Below, piece after piece: positions 1 through 8,940 of a stretch of 64,000 nt of DNA. The position numbers and the translations under genes are program-made. Position 1 is the first letter of the stretch. Each line of letters opens with the position of its first letter. The notes beneath the pieces were generated by a model. It saw nothing but the letters and a program-made list of their open reading frames with translations, searched no databases and was not told where the DNA came from. Source of the DNA: Burkholderia sp. PAMC 26561 (GTDB lineage Bacteria > Pseudomonadota > Gammaproteobacteria > Burkholderiales > Burkholderiaceae); NCBI RefSeq assembly GCF_001557535.2, contig NZ_CP014306.1, positions 992,001 through 1,056,000 of the forward strand, given 5' to 3'.

Positions 1-95
1 AACGCCCAGGCAGTACGCATGTCGAAAAACAGCTACCCGGATCGAACGAACGGGCGAGACGCCCGGAACAGAAAGGGATCAGGAGAAAAGCTCAT

Positions 96-599
96 ATGTT
101 GAAACACCAAACGGCCGCGTTGTTTTTTTGCGCTGCAGTCGCAGCACCTTTCAGCGCTCTCGCGCAAAACGCGCCGCCGCAGTCGGTGAAGTGGGAATTG
201 CAGGTCTTGCAGGACGGCCAGCAGATCGACAGCTTTACGGGCACGACCGCCGTCGGGCAGGCCCGTACCGACACCCATCACCATGTAGTCAAGAACAATG
301 TAGGTTGCGCAGACAAACCGGCAGGCGATATCGACCTGCAACGCACACTGACGCTTTCGCCCGTCCACGCCAACGCCGACGACATCACGCTTCAGATCGA
401 TGCCCAGGAAACCCTGCAGGACAGCTCGGCGCCCGTGACCGTCGCGGGCTGCAAGCTGCCGCCGCAGCCGCGTCAGGTCAACGCCGCGCACCCCGGACTC
501 GTGCTGAAGCCGGGCGAATGGGCAACGTGGCAAATCGTCGATAAAAACCCGACGCTCACCTACAAAGTCCGCGCAACGCTCGCAACGGCTGCGCAGTAA
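96..599 (+). CDS. Secreted protein of unknown function
   Basis: Predicted 167-residue exported protein. Residues 1-24 form a typical Sec signal peptide (MLKHQ start, hydrophobic core, cleavage after the ALA of FSALAQ). The mature part is short and beta-rich, with two cysteines (VGCAD and VAGCK) that could form a disulfide in the periplasm, and a histidine run THHHV. I do not recognise the family. It ends 18 bases before the EEP-fold gene on the same strand, so the two may be co-transcribed. No enzymatic motif is visible. The signal peptide is clear; the role is unknown. Confidence 0.75.
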   Translation: MLKHQTAALFFCAAVAAPFSALAQNAPPQSVKWELQVLQDGQQIDSFTGTTAVGQARTDTHHHVVKNNVGCADKPAGDIDLQRTLTLSPVHANADDITLQIDAQETLQDSSAPVTVAGCKLPPQPRQVNAAHPGLVLKPGEWATWQIVDKNPTLTYKVRATLATAAQ

Positions 600-617
600 G
601 GGCAACACACTGATCGC

Positions 618-1424
618 ATGCGAAATCCAGAACATATCAATTCCGGCATTCCTTCCACTCGCGAAATCCCCGACTTCGTGGCCGTGAGCTGGAACTTGCA
701 CAAGGGCCGCTCGCCGCTCGGTCTCCAGGCATGGAGCGCGATGCAGCGCTGGGTGCAATCCACCCGGGCCGATGCTTATTTCCTGCAAGAAGCCATGGCG
801 CGCCGGATGCCGCAACCCGTGCTGGCGGCGAGCTTCGGCAATCCGCTCGACGCTCCCGCCAACGACCTCTGGCATTGCCAGGCGACCGAAATCGCGACTT
901 CGCTCGATTTGCAGATCGCGCTCGGGCAGAACGTGTTCAAGCCATCGTGGCGGCACGGCAACGCGATTCTTTCGCCGCATCCGCTGGATCTGGGCGGACG
1001 CTGGGATATCTCGGCGCACCGGTTCGAGCGGCGCGGTTTGCTGGTCGCGCGCGCCACATTCGCCGGACGTTCGGTCACGCTGCTGTGCGCGCATCTGGCG
1101 CTGACGCGCGCCGCGCGATTGCGGCAGATGAACTGGATCGCGTTGTGGATCCAGAAAGAAGCGCCCGAAGGGCCGCTGGTCCTGGCCGGCGATTTCAACG
1201 ATTGGCGCAACGATTCAGTGCCGCTTTTTGCCGAACTCGGCATGAGCGAAGTGGCGACCATGCTCGGGGAATCGGGGCGCACCTACCCGGCCTTTTCACC
1301 GGCGCTCGCGCTCGACAAGATGTTCGTTCGCGGCATGAAACCGGTCGAATGGATCACGCCGACGCAAGACACCGCGTGGCTGTCCGATCACCTGCCATAT
1401 ATGGCGAAGCTGCGAGTGGAGTGA
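618..1424 (+). CDS. Endonuclease/exonuclease/phosphatase family protein
   Basis: A 268-residue metal-dependent phosphodiesterase of the EEP (DNase I-like) superfamily. The usual landmarks appear in order: the Asn of SWNLHKG near residue 22, the Glu of FLQEA near 58, the His of LLCAHLAL near 156, GDFNDW near 193 and the terminal SDHLPY near 257. This arrangement is standard for Mg-dependent cleavage of a phosphodiester. The substrate (nucleic acid, phosphoinositide-like or lipid head group) cannot be read from sequence. No signal peptide is seen, so it is probably cytoplasmic. It converges on the receiver gene with 7 bases between stop codons. Confidence 0.88.
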   Translation: MRNPEHINSGIPSTREIPDFVAVSWNLHKGRSPLGLQAWSAMQRWVQSTRADAYFLQEAMARRMPQPVLAASFGNPLDAPANDLWHCQATEIATSLDLQIALGQNVFKPSWRHGNAILSPHPLDLGGRWDISAHRFERRGLLVARATFAGRSVTLLCAHLALTRAARLRQMNWIALWIQKEAPEGPLVLAGDFNDWRNDSVPLFAELGMSEVATMLGESGRTYPAFSPALALDKMFVRGMKPVEWITPTQDTAWLSDHLPYMAKLRVE

Positions 1425-1442
1425 GGCTTTTTTAAGCCCGCG
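1425..1442. terminator. Weak hairpin between convergent genes
   Basis: GGCTT-TTTT-AAGCC forms a small 5-bp stem around 1426-1439 between the convergent stops of the EEP-family gene and the receiver gene. The stem is short and the T-run lies in the loop, so it is at best a weak bidirectional terminator. Confidence 0.25.
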
Positions 1443-1839
1443 AGAATTTATCGATGATCACGGTTTCTATTGCCGTGAACGACACGGGTTTGACCAGATG
1501 ATGGTCGAAACCGGCGTCATGCGCCTTCTGACGGTCGCTGTCGGCGCCGTAACCCGTCAGGGCAATCAGCAACGCTGACTTCGTCACGTCGCGCGTGCGC
1601 AGGTCGCGCGCCACCTCAAAGCCGTTCATTCCCGGCAAGCCGATATCCAGGATCACGACTTCGGGCGCGAATTCATCGACCATTGCGAGGGCGCTCGGGC
1701 CGTCGTGCATCACGCGAACTTCGTGGCCCAGCGTTTCGAGCAGCATGGACATGGCTTCGGCTGCATCGACGCTATCGTCGACGAGCAACACCCGGCGGGG
1801 AAGTCCAGAGTCGCCCAGTGCCCCGTCGGTGATGTTCAT
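1432..1839 (-). CDS. Stand-alone response regulator receiver (CheY-like)
   Basis: A 135-residue single-domain receiver. Visible are the acidic pair in LLVDDSVD near residue 22, the phospho-acceptor Asp in VVILDIGLPGMNGF near 66, the Thr/Ser switch region in LIALTGYG and the Lys in HLVKPV near 118. There is no output domain, so it must act by protein interaction or as a phosphorelay intermediate, as single-domain receivers of hybrid-kinase systems do. No kinase gene is adjacent, so its partner is unknown. Confidence 0.88.
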   Translation of the reverse strand: MNITDGALGDSGLPRRVLLVDDSVDAAEAMSMLLETLGHEVRVMHDGPSALAMVDEFAPEVVILDIGLPGMNGFEVARDLRTRDVTKSALLIALTGYGADSDRQKAHDAGFDHHLVKPVSFTAIETVIIDKFSRA

Positions 1840-1935
1840 GATGCCTTTCCCCTCAATTTTAAGATTCTCGAATGTTCTAGCACGCCCAATGAATCGAGCG
1901 CGCGGATAATTTCGAGATGATACCGGGAAAGTGGG

Positions 1936-2880
1936 TCAGCGCTGATGTGTGCCGGAGTATGGTCGCCATCCAAAACTCGCCTGAACGCGTTCTCCGGGTT
2001 GCAGGACGCCGCCGCCGATGTCCTCCTGCGGCACGTCCAGATTCAGGAAATCCACCGTATTCGATACCGGTTCCACGCACAGCAAATCCGGGTGCGCGGC
2101 GGGCGCGTACAGGACCATGTGGGCGAACATGGCGTCGGCGGTGAGAGTGACACTGCGGTTTTCGTCCGGCCACGCGATCGTCGCGGACCTCGACCAGCTG
2201 GCAAAATTGTTATCGAGGTCGAAGGCATCGGCGGCCATTCCTTCGTTCGATGCCAGCATTCCCGCGCTTTCATGCGCGCCCAGAAACGTGGGCAGGAGGT
2301 CCGGCGTTGCGTGCCACATTGCGCGGACGCCGGTGTGGATGCGCGTCGAGGGCGTGCGTGGATAGTACGGGTGGTGGCCCATACCGAAGGGCATGGGTTT
2401 ATCGGCGAGATTGTGGATGGATAGCGTGACCAGCAATTCCCCGGCGTCGGTGAGTTCGATGCGCTGCGTTGCTTCGTACCGATACGGCCAGTGATGCGCC
2501 GATCCATCGCCCGGCTCGTGCGCAAGACTCAGCTCAACCGCATTTGCCGTTGTCCCGACCACGCACCACGGCCGGCGCCACGCGTGACCATGCAACGCGT
2601 GATCGAAGGCGTTGCCATCGCGCGAAAGATCCACGGTCTCGCCATTGAAGACAAACCGCGCGTCGCGCAGACGGTTGCAATACGGCAGCAGCGGAAAGCT
2701 CGCCATGCCAAGCGGATTGCGCGCGGCAAGCGCTTCGGGCGACGCGGGCCTCAGCCAATGCAGTCGCTCGCCCTGGTCGGTCAGGTCATAAAACGCAGCA
2801 ATCGCCCCGCCGATATGCGGCGCGATCGACGCCCGCCTGTTTCCGGCGCGAAGCTCGATCAGCGCCGGATCATCTGCCAT
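1936..2880 (-). CDS. Aldose 1-epimerase family protein
   Basis: A 314-residue galactose mutarotase-fold protein that would interconvert alpha and beta anomers of an aldose. The ATG at 2880 gives the natural N-terminus (MADDPALIELRAG); a longer open frame upstream only overlaps the dioxygenase gene. Family landmarks are NPLGMASFPLLPYCNR, HGHAWRRPW with the first catalytic His, GMGHHPYYPR with the second, and a late Glu in LLCVEPVSN. It starts 20 bases after the dioxygenase stop on the same strand, so the two likely form an operon read away from the LacI gene. In this setting it probably supplies the right anomer of the imported sugar. Confidence 0.9.
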   Translation of the reverse strand: MADDPALIELRAGNRRASIAPHIGGAIAAFYDLTDQGERLHWLRPASPEALAARNPLGMASFPLLPYCNRLRDARFVFNGETVDLSRDGNAFDHALHGHAWRRPWCVVGTTANAVELSLAHEPGDGSAHHWPYRYEATQRIELTDAGELLVTLSIHNLADKPMPFGMGHHPYYPRTPSTRIHTGVRAMWHATPDLLPTFLGAHESAGMLASNEGMAADAFDLDNNFASWSRSATIAWPDENRSVTLTADAMFAHMVLYAPAAHPDLLCVEPVSNTVDFLNLDVPQEDIGGGVLQPGERVQASFGWRPYSGTHQR

Positions 2881-2900
2881 CTGCACGGCCCGGTCGGCGT

Positions 2901-3701
2901 TCAATATGCGAACCGCTGGTAGCTTTCGTCGAAGCTGCGCGGCGTCCGGTCGACTTGCGGGTTGTATCGGAGCAATCGTTTTGCGCGCGGCGGAAGCGAT
3001 TCGAATGTCGAACGCGGCACTTGAACCTGAACCTCCGGCCGGAAATACCACGAACGGCTATAGCCGATAACGACCATCGGCCGAGGGTTATCGGTGAAAT
3101 TGGGTGTCCCCCGATGCACACCGCGCACATCGCGAATCATCACGTCGCCCAGTTTCATGGGCACGCGTTCGGAAGGGAATTTGCCGTCGGCCAGGCCGGC
3201 GAGCGCATCTTCCCGCGATATCCGGTGCGTCCCGCGTGTCGTTTCCAGCGAACCGTTCTGGTCATCGACGTCGACGAGCGGGAAATTGACCGCCAGTTGA
3301 AACGACGGCGTTTCAGGGACGCCATCGAACAATGGCGGCGTGTCACGGTGCCAGTCCTGGAAGTCGGAACCGCGCACGGGGGTATCGGTGGCGAGCTGGC
3401 ACATCACCGGGTCCGGACCTGCGATACGTTCGACAATGCCAAGTACGTCGTCATCGCAAAAAATGGCGGGGTCGGCAAACTCGCCTTCGAACGGCAGCGT
3501 CACGTAATATCGGCCCGGGCCGCGATTGCCACTGCCGCCTTTTTCGCGAGCCTCGTCAACGTGCGGCGTGAACAGCGGCTCGAATGCCGCGCGCCATGCA
3601 TCGAGCGTTGCGCGCGGAAAGTGGTCGGGCAACAGCACAAAACCGTCGCGCTCGAAATCTTCCGCAAGCGCATTGCGAGCGCGCTCGTCGTAGCGGGCCA
3701 T
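2901..3701 (-). CDS. Phytanoyl-CoA dioxygenase (PhyH) family protein
   Basis: A 266-residue Fe(II)/2-oxoglutarate dioxygenase of the PhyH family. The iron-binding His-X-Asp is in DWHRDTPP and the distal His in RGVHRGTPN, with the 2-oxoglutarate-binding Arg probably in the following NPRPMVV. The start at 3701 is chosen because AAGGAGA lies just upstream; longer frames to 3806 lack a site. PhyH proteins hydroxylate varied small molecules; the substrate here is unknown, but placement between a sugar epimerase and a sugar-ABC regulator suggests a carbohydrate or derivative. It is divergent from the LacI-type gene and probably controlled by it. Confidence 0.88.
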   Translation of the reverse strand: MARYDERARNALAEDFERDGFVLLPDHFPRATLDAWRAAFEPLFTPHVDEAREKGGSGNRGPGRYYVTLPFEGEFADPAIFCDDDVLGIVERIAGPDPVMCQLATDTPVRGSDFQDWHRDTPPLFDGVPETPSFQLAVNFPLVDVDDQNGSLETTRGTHRISREDALAGLADGKFPSERVPMKLGDVMIRDVRGVHRGTPNFTDNPRPMVVIGYSRSWYFRPEVQVQVPRSTFESLPPRAKRLLRYNPQVDRTPRSFDESYQRFAY

Positions 3702-3805
3702 CGTCGTCTCCTTGAATTGCGCCACGTCGTACGGCGCGGTCGGCGCGCGTGAGTTCACCTCTGGCCACTCAAGCGCACGCCCCAAGAATCGCACGACCGG
3801 CATCA

Positions 3806-3830
3806 TATCGTCAATATTATTAGTAATAAC
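3806..3830. promoter_or_regulatory. Candidate operator in the dioxygenase/LacI divergent region
   Basis: In an otherwise GC-rich genome this spot holds ATCGTCAATATTATTA followed by the odd-centred palindrome TTATTA-G-TAATAA (3817-3829). The same ATCGNNAATATTATTA pattern occurs inverted at 5054-5069, just before the sugar-binding-protein gene. Two matching sites flanking one LacI-type gene, each in front of a transcription unit, fit operators of that regulator. This is inference from repetition and placement. Confidence 0.5.
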
Positions 3831-3983
3831 ACTTAGACACCTTCGATTCCATCAAATGCCAAGCGTACCAATGGTTTCGGAGCGTTGCTCGCAGGAAATA
3901 TTAATGCTACCGTCTGCGACATCCAAAGACCGCTTCATCGCGTCTTATTGCATCGAACAAGCCGTTTTTTCGCGGCCCGGAAA

Positions 3984-5072
3984 ATGAAAAAATCCACGCA
4001 ACGCCGCCCGACGATGACGGACATCGCGAAGCTGACAGGCGTCTCGCAATCGACCGTCTCACTCGTGCTGAACAACGCAACGAGCGCGAAGTTCTCCGAC
4101 GCCACGCGTAACAAGGTGCTAAAGGCAGCGCAGGATCTCGGCTACCGCATGACGACCCGAGAACCGCTGGACGCCACGGTCCCAGCGGAAGAAAAAAACC
4201 TGATTGTTTATCTCGCCGACGAAATCTCGACGAGCCCGCATCCTGTCGTGAATATCGACGGCGCACGCGATACGGCGTTCGCAAACGGCCGCATGCTCGC
4301 GGTGTATTCAACGCATGGCAACGCGGAAATCGAGCAGCAAGTCCTCGATGCCACGCTGACGAATCCGAACGTGCTCGGCGTGATCTACGCGACGGTGTAC
4401 ACGCGTAAAGTGAGCTTGCCGGCGGCGCTGTCGAAGGTCCCGACCGTGCTCCTGAACTGCTACACAAGCGATACAGAGCTTTCCTCGGTCGTTCCGGCCG
4501 AGGTCGCGGGCGGCCATGTCGCAACCGACTATTTGCTGAATGCGGGGCACCGAAGGATCGGTTATGTGAATGGCGAACCGTGGCAGGACGCGGCGCGCGA
4601 CCGGCTGAAGGGGTACCGGATGGCACTGTCCACGGCGGACTTGCCGTTCGCACCGGAACTCGTCCGCGAAGGCGACTGGAGTTCCGGTGCAGGCTTCGAA
4701 CAGACGCTTTCGCTGATGCGCGAACCGAACCCGCCGACCGCAATTTTTTGCGCGAACGACCTGATGGCGCTGGGTGCTATCGAGGCGCTCAAGCAACTCG
4801 GATTACGCGTTCCGGAAGACGTTTCCATACTTGGCTACGACGACCAGGAAATTGCACGGCACACCCATCCGCCGCTTTCCACGGTCGTCTTGCCCAACTA
4901 CGAACTCGGCCGATGGGCGGTCGAAACGCTGCTGCAGGAAGAGCACAACCGCGCCGCTGGCGCACCGGTCCGCCGGCGTGTCGTGAAGCTGGACGGACCG
5001 CTGGTGGAGCGCGCGTCGGTAAGGGTATTCACCGAAGCAAAACAGCCCGCAATTAATAATATTAGCGATTGA
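3984..5072 (+). CDS. LacI family transcriptional regulator
   Basis: A 362-residue LacI/GalR regulator. The N-terminal helix-turn-helix is MTDIAKLTGVSQSTVSLVLN at residues 11-30, followed by the hinge and a periplasmic-binding-protein-like ligand domain containing GHRRIGYVNG, FCANDLMALGAIEAL and VPEDVSILGYDD, all canonical for the family. The ATG at 3984 leaves ten residues ahead of the HTH, as is usual. It lies between the divergent dioxygenase-epimerase unit and the downstream ABC importer, so it most likely represses or activates both in response to the transported sugar. The two AT-rich repeats on its flanks are candidate binding sites. Confidence 0.93.
   Translation: MKKSTQRRPTMTDIAKLTGVSQSTVSLVLNNATSAKFSDATRNKVLKAAQDLGYRMTTREPLDATVPAEEKNLIVYLADEISTSPHPVVNIDGARDTAFANGRMLAVYSTHGNAEIEQQVLDATLTNPNVLGVIYATVYTRKVSLPAALSKVPTVLLNCYTSDTELSSVVPAEVAGGHVATDYLLNAGHRRIGYVNGEPWQDAARDRLKGYRMALSTADLPFAPELVREGDWSSGAGFEQTLSLMREPNPPTAIFCANDLMALGAIEALKQLGLRVPEDVSILGYDDQEIARHTHPPLSTVVLPNYELGRWAVETLLQEEHNRAAGAPVRRRVVKLDGPLVERASVRVFTEAKQPAINNISD
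5054..5069. promoter_or_regulatory. Candidate second operator before the sugar-binding-protein gene
   Basis: The complement of this stretch reads ATCGCTAATATTATTA, matching 3806-3822 (ATCGTCAATATTATTA) in 14 of 16 positions. It overlaps the end of the LacI gene and sits about 140 bases before the binding-protein start, where an operator for the importer is expected. The rarity of AT-only decamers here makes chance repetition unlikely but not excluded. Confidence 0.45.
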
Positions 5073-5205
5073 CCAATAATAAAATGCGGTGGAATAATCG
5101 TCGCACTTCGACTTTTTGAGACGGAGCGAGCAAGACGCAAAAAGAACACGACACAGCAGGACCGACGTACTTAAAAAAGCAAGACCATCCATACCGGAGG
5201 AAGAC

Positions 5206-6219
5206 ATGCTGTCGCTTGAAAACTTGAAAACATGCAAGACCCCGTTCCGCGTGCTCGCCACGTCCGTGCTCGCGCTGTCGATGGCGGCGGCATTCGGCAT
5301 TGCACACGCTGACGACTCTCCCCTGCCGAAGCTGGCGACTAAAAAACCGCTGCGCGTCGGTTTTGCGCAGACCGAAAGCAACAACCCGTGGCGTCTCGCC
5401 GAAACCAAGAGCTTCAAGGACGTGGCTGCAAAGTGCGGCTGGCAGATGGTCATGACCGATGCCAACAGCTCGGCATCGAAACAGGTCGCCGATATCCAGA
5501 GCATGATCGCGCAGCACGTCGATCTGATCGTGTTCCCGCCGCGTGAAGAAAAGCCGCTTGCGCCTATCGTGCTGCAGGCCAAGAAAGCGGGCATTCCCGT
5601 GATCCTGGTCGACCGCGACGTGGATCAGTCGGTGGCGAAGGCGGGCCGCGACTACATCACGTTCATTGGTTCGGACTTCATCAACCAGGGGCAACGCGCC
5701 GCCGACTGGCTCGTGAAGGCGACGGGCGGCAAGGGCAAGATCATCGAACTGGAAGGATCGACGGGCGCGTCCGCTGCGAACGATCGCAAGAAAGGTTTCG
5801 ATGACGTGATCGCGAAGAATCCGGGTCTGCAGATCATCGCGTCGCAAAGCGGCGATTTTGCCCGCGACAAGGGCCGCCAGGTCATGGAAACGCTGCTTCA
5901 GGCGCATCCCGACGTGACTGCCGTGTACGCGCACAACGACGAGATGGCCCTCGGTGCAATCGCGGCCATCAAGGCGGCCGGCAAGCAGCCAGGCAAGGAC
6001 ATCACGATCGTGACCATCGACGGAACGAAGGGCGGCATGGACGCAATCGCGGCCGGCGAACTCGGTGCGAGCGTGCAGTCGAGCCCGTTCTTCGGCCCCC
6101 TTGCGTGCGACGTGGCGCAGAAGTTCGCGAAGGGCGAAACCATCCCGCCGTGGGTGAAAGTCTCCGACCGCTTCTACGACAAGAGCAATGTCGCGCAGAG
6201 CATGCAGTACGGCTACTGA
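5206..6219 (+). CDS. ytfQ: Sugar ABC transporter substrate-binding protein, YtfQ-like
   Basis: A 337-residue periplasmic sugar-binding protein. GGAGGAAGAC precedes the ATG at 5206 and fixes the start. Residues 1-35 are a signal peptide ending AHA. The mature protein follows the YtfQ pattern closely: VGFAQTESNNPWR, DWLVKATGG, DRKKGFDDVI, SQSGDFARDKG and YAHNDEMALGAI, ending in GY as E. coli YtfQ does. YtfQ binds galactofuranose; other pentose or hexose ligands remain possible. First gene of a four-gene importer, probably under the adjacent LacI regulator. Confidence 0.9.
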   Translation: MLSLENLKTCKTPFRVLATSVLALSMAAAFGIAHADDSPLPKLATKKPLRVGFAQTESNNPWRLAETKSFKDVAAKCGWQMVMTDANSSASKQVADIQSMIAQHVDLIVFPPREEKPLAPIVLQAKKAGIPVILVDRDVDQSVAKAGRDYITFIGSDFINQGQRAADWLVKATGGKGKIIELEGSTGASAANDRKKGFDDVIAKNPGLQIIASQSGDFARDKGRQVMETLLQAHPDVTAVYAHNDEMALGAIAAIKAAGKQPGKDITIVTIDGTKGGMDAIAAGELGASVQSSPFFGPLACDVAQKFAKGETIPPWVKVSDRFYDKSNVAQSMQYGY

Positions 6220-6281
6220 GCGGCTTCTGAGCGGCCGGTGATCGGCCAAGCAGTCCGCTGTAAAGAGCAACGAAGGTGTTC

Positions 6282-6323
6282 GAAGCGGCGCGCCCGGTCT
6301 TTCGCCGGCCGTCGCTTCTTTTG
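6282..6323 (+). terminator. Candidate attenuating hairpin between binding-protein and ATPase genes
   Basis: GAAGCG (6282-6287) pairs with CGCTTC (6313-6318), with an inner CCGG/CCGG helix, followed by TTTT. A partial terminator in the 144-base gap after the binding-protein gene would make that protein in excess over the ATPase and permeases, as is common in binding-protein-dependent importers. Interior mismatches limit confidence. Confidence 0.45.
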
Positions 6324-6363
6324 TATCCGGCGAACATTCCGTTCGCCCGAGGAGACGCATTCG

Positions 6364-7935
6364 ATGAACACGCCAACTCAATCGCCGCTGCTGGAGATGC
6401 AGGACATCGATATCAGCTTCGGCGGCGTGGCCGCGTTGCGGCACGCGCGACTGTCGGTACGCGCGGGAGAAGTGCATGCGCTGATCGGGCAGAACGGCGC
6501 GGGCAAATCGACGCTCATCAAGATCCTGACCGGCGCGTATCGGCGCACAGGCGGAACGATCCGTTTCGATGGCCGCGAAGCCGATTTCCGTACGCCCAAA
6601 GAGGCACGCGAAGCCGGTATCAGCACGATTTATCAGGAGATCAACCTGGTTCCGTTCCGCTCGATTGCCGAGAATATCTTTCTCGGCCGCGAGCCGCGGC
6701 GCCTTGGTTTGATCGACTGGAAGACGATTCATCGGCGCGCGCAGGAATTGCTCGATTCGTTCGGCTTGCAGATCGATGTCAGCAAACCCGTGCGCGAATT
6801 CTCCACCGCCATTCAGCAGATGGTGGCGCTCGCGCGAGCGGTATCGTCGGAAGCGAAGATGGTCATCATGGACGAATCCACGTCCTCACTCGATGAACGC
6901 GAGGTCGAACTTTTATTCAGCGTCGTGCGGCGTTTGCGCGACGATGGCCGCGCGGTGATCTTCGTCTCGCACCGGCTCGACGAGTTGTACGCACTGTGCG
7001 ACCGCGTGACCGTCATGCGCGATGGCCAGACCGTCGCCGAAAGCCCCATGGCCGCGCTCGACAAACTGCAACTCGTGACCACGATGCTCGGCCGCACGCT
7101 CGCCGCCGTGGTGCAGGAGGACAGTGCCGTGAAGGAAGCGAACCTGGCCAAACGCGGCACGACGGCGATCAGCGCAAAGAACATTGGCGCGGGCGCGAAG
7201 GTGACGGACGTTTCGCTCGATGTCCACGCGGGCGAAGCCGTAGGTCTCGCCGGCTTGCTCGGCTCGGGTCGCACGGAGACCATGCGGCTGATGTTCGGCG
7301 CGGATCCGGCCGAGCGCGGGTCGCTTTCCATCGATGGAAAACCGGTGAATTTCAAGTCGCCGCAAGATGCGATTGCGCGCGGCATCGCTTATCTGACGGA
7401 GGATCGCAAAGGCGATGGGATCGTGCCGGAGCTGTCCGTGCGCGACAACCTCACGCTCGTTTGCCTGCGCACGCTCACCAAACACGGCGTGGTCGATGTC
7501 GCCAAGCAACGCGCGATTGTGGACAGGTTTATCGAATCGCTGGGGATCAAATTGCGCTCGCCGGATCAGCCGATTCGCGAGTTGTCGGGCGGTAACCAGC
7601 AGAAGGTGTTGCTCGCACGTTGGCTCGCCACGAATCCCTCGTTGCTCCTGCTCGATGAACCCACGCGCGGCATTGACGTAGGCGCCAAGGCCGATGTCGC
7701 AAAGATCATTCGCGAGTTGCGCGACTCGGGGCTGGCAGTGTTGCTGTCGGCGTCGGAGCTGGAGGAACTCACGGCGGTGGCCGATCGCGCGGTCGTGATC
7801 CGCGATGGCAAGACCGTCGCCGAACTCGACGGCGCACGCATGAGCGAGGCGTCGATCATGGACGCCATCGCCTACGGATCAGGTGAAGAGTCGGCGCTGG
7901 CGGAAGCCGTCGATGCCAAAGAAGGTCAGCCATGA
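6364..7935 (+). CDS. ytfR: Sugar ABC transporter ATP-binding protein, YtfR-like
   Basis: A 523-residue double-ABC ATPase of the RbsA/YtfR class. The N-terminal half has Walker A GQNGAGKST (42-50), Walker B MVIMDESTSSLD, and the unusual signature FSTAIQQ instead of LSGGQ, as in E. coli YtfR. The C-terminal half has a degenerate Walker A (GLLGSGRTE), a good signature LSGGNQQKV and LLLDEPTRGIDVG. This asymmetry of two half-sites is normal for the class. The start at 6364 follows CGAGGAGACG. Its stop overlaps the next start by ATGA, so translation is coupled to the permease. Confidence 0.92.
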   Translation: MNTPTQSPLLEMQDIDISFGGVAALRHARLSVRAGEVHALIGQNGAGKSTLIKILTGAYRRTGGTIRFDGREADFRTPKEAREAGISTIYQEINLVPFRSIAENIFLGREPRRLGLIDWKTIHRRAQELLDSFGLQIDVSKPVREFSTAIQQMVALARAVSSEAKMVIMDESTSSLDEREVELLFSVVRRLRDDGRAVIFVSHRLDELYALCDRVTVMRDGQTVAESPMAALDKLQLVTTMLGRTLAAVVQEDSAVKEANLAKRGTTAISAKNIGAGAKVTDVSLDVHAGEAVGLAGLLGSGRTETMRLMFGADPAERGSLSIDGKPVNFKSPQDAIARGIAYLTEDRKGDGIVPELSVRDNLTLVCLRTLTKHGVVDVAKQRAIVDRFIESLGIKLRSPDQPIRELSGGNQQKVLLARWLATNPSLLLLDEPTRGIDVGAKADVAKIIRELRDSGLAVLLSASELEELTAVADRAVVIRDGKTVAELDGARMSEASIMDAIAYGSGEESALAEAVDAKEGQP

Positions 7936-8930
7936 ACCAGAAAACTCAACCGGCAACGGTCGCGCCGCCCGTGGGACAAAACGCGCCGGGCGCAGCGAAG
8001 AAAAAATACCGCATCACGATCCAGCGCGAGATCGCCGTCCTTCTCGCGATGGTCGTGTTCAACCTGTTCTTCACGCAACACTTCTGGTCGCTGCAGACGT
8101 TCAACGTCAACCTGACGCAAGTGGTGACGATCGTCATTGTCGGCATCGGGATGACGCTGGTCGTGGCGACCGGGGGTATCGATTTATCGGTCGGCGCTTC
8201 GATGGCGATCGCCGGATCGCTCGCGCCGATGATCTTCATGAACATCGCCGGGCCGTTCGGCATTGCGCTGGCGTTTGTCTTGCCCGTGCTGGCTGCCGCG
8301 CTGTGCGGCGTGTTCAACGGCTTCCTCGTGACGAGGCTCTCTGTGCAGCCGATTGTCGCGACGCTGGTGCTGTTCATCGCGGGGCGCGGCATCGCGCAGG
8401 TTTTCACCGACGGCAGCCTGCAAGCCTTCAACAATCCCGCGTTCCAGTGGATCGCGTTGGGCCGCGTCGCGGGCGTGCCAGCCCAAGTGTTCCTGATGCT
8501 TCTGCTGGTCGCCATATTTGCGTGGATCGTGCGCAAGACCCTGTTCGGTCAGTATTTGCTCGTGACCGGCGGCAATGAACAAGCGGCCTATTTGAGCGGC
8601 ATTCCCACCACGCGCGTGAAGATGCTCGCGTACACGTTGTGCGCGGCGCTGGCTGGGCTGGCAGGCCTTATCTCGATCTCGGTCAATTCATCTTCCGATG
8701 CCAACGTGATCGGCCTTGGTTCCGAGCTGGATGCCATCGCCGCCGTTGCCGTCGGCGGCACGGCGTTGACGGGCGGGAAGGCGTATATCGTCGGGACGCT
8801 GATTGGCGCGCTGATCATCCAGTTGCTTCGATACACCCTGCTCGCTCACGGGATTCCCGACGCGGCCGCGCTGGTCGTGAAGGCGGGCATCATCATCGCC
8901 GCGGTTTATGTGCAACGGCGCCAGCGCTAG
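7932..8930 (+). CDS. ytfT: Sugar ABC transporter permease, YtfT-like
   Basis: A 332-residue inner-membrane permease of the ribose/galactofuranose class. It has a basic cytoplasmic N-terminus, about eight to ten hydrophobic segments, and the family motif ATGGIDLSVGASMAIAG near residue 80; NGFLVTRL and FIAGRGIAQVFTDG also match YtfT. It would form the channel with the YjfF-like permease encoded next. The start overlaps the ATPase stop by four bases (ATGA), so the genes are translationally coupled. Confidence 0.92.
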   Translation: MNQKTQPATVAPPVGQNAPGAAKKKYRITIQREIAVLLAMVVFNLFFTQHFWSLQTFNVNLTQVVTIVIVGIGMTLVVATGGIDLSVGASMAIAGSLAPMIFMNIAGPFGIALAFVLPVLAAALCGVFNGFLVTRLSVQPIVATLVLFIAGRGIAQVFTDGSLQAFNNPAFQWIALGRVAGVPAQVFLMLLLVAIFAWIVRKTLFGQYLLVTGGNEQAAYLSGIPTTRVKMLAYTLCAALAGLAGLISISVNSSSDANVIGLGSELDAIAAVAVGGTALTGGKAYIVGTLIGALIIQLLRYTLLAHGIPDAAALVVKAGIIIAAVYVQRRQR

Positions 8931-8940
8931 GGGCATCGAT

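Noticed and set aside
33..1094. Minus-strand frame of 353 codons across the first two genes
   Set aside because: Arg-rich shadow of the secreted-protein and EEP-family genes; no ribosome site and no recognisable domain.
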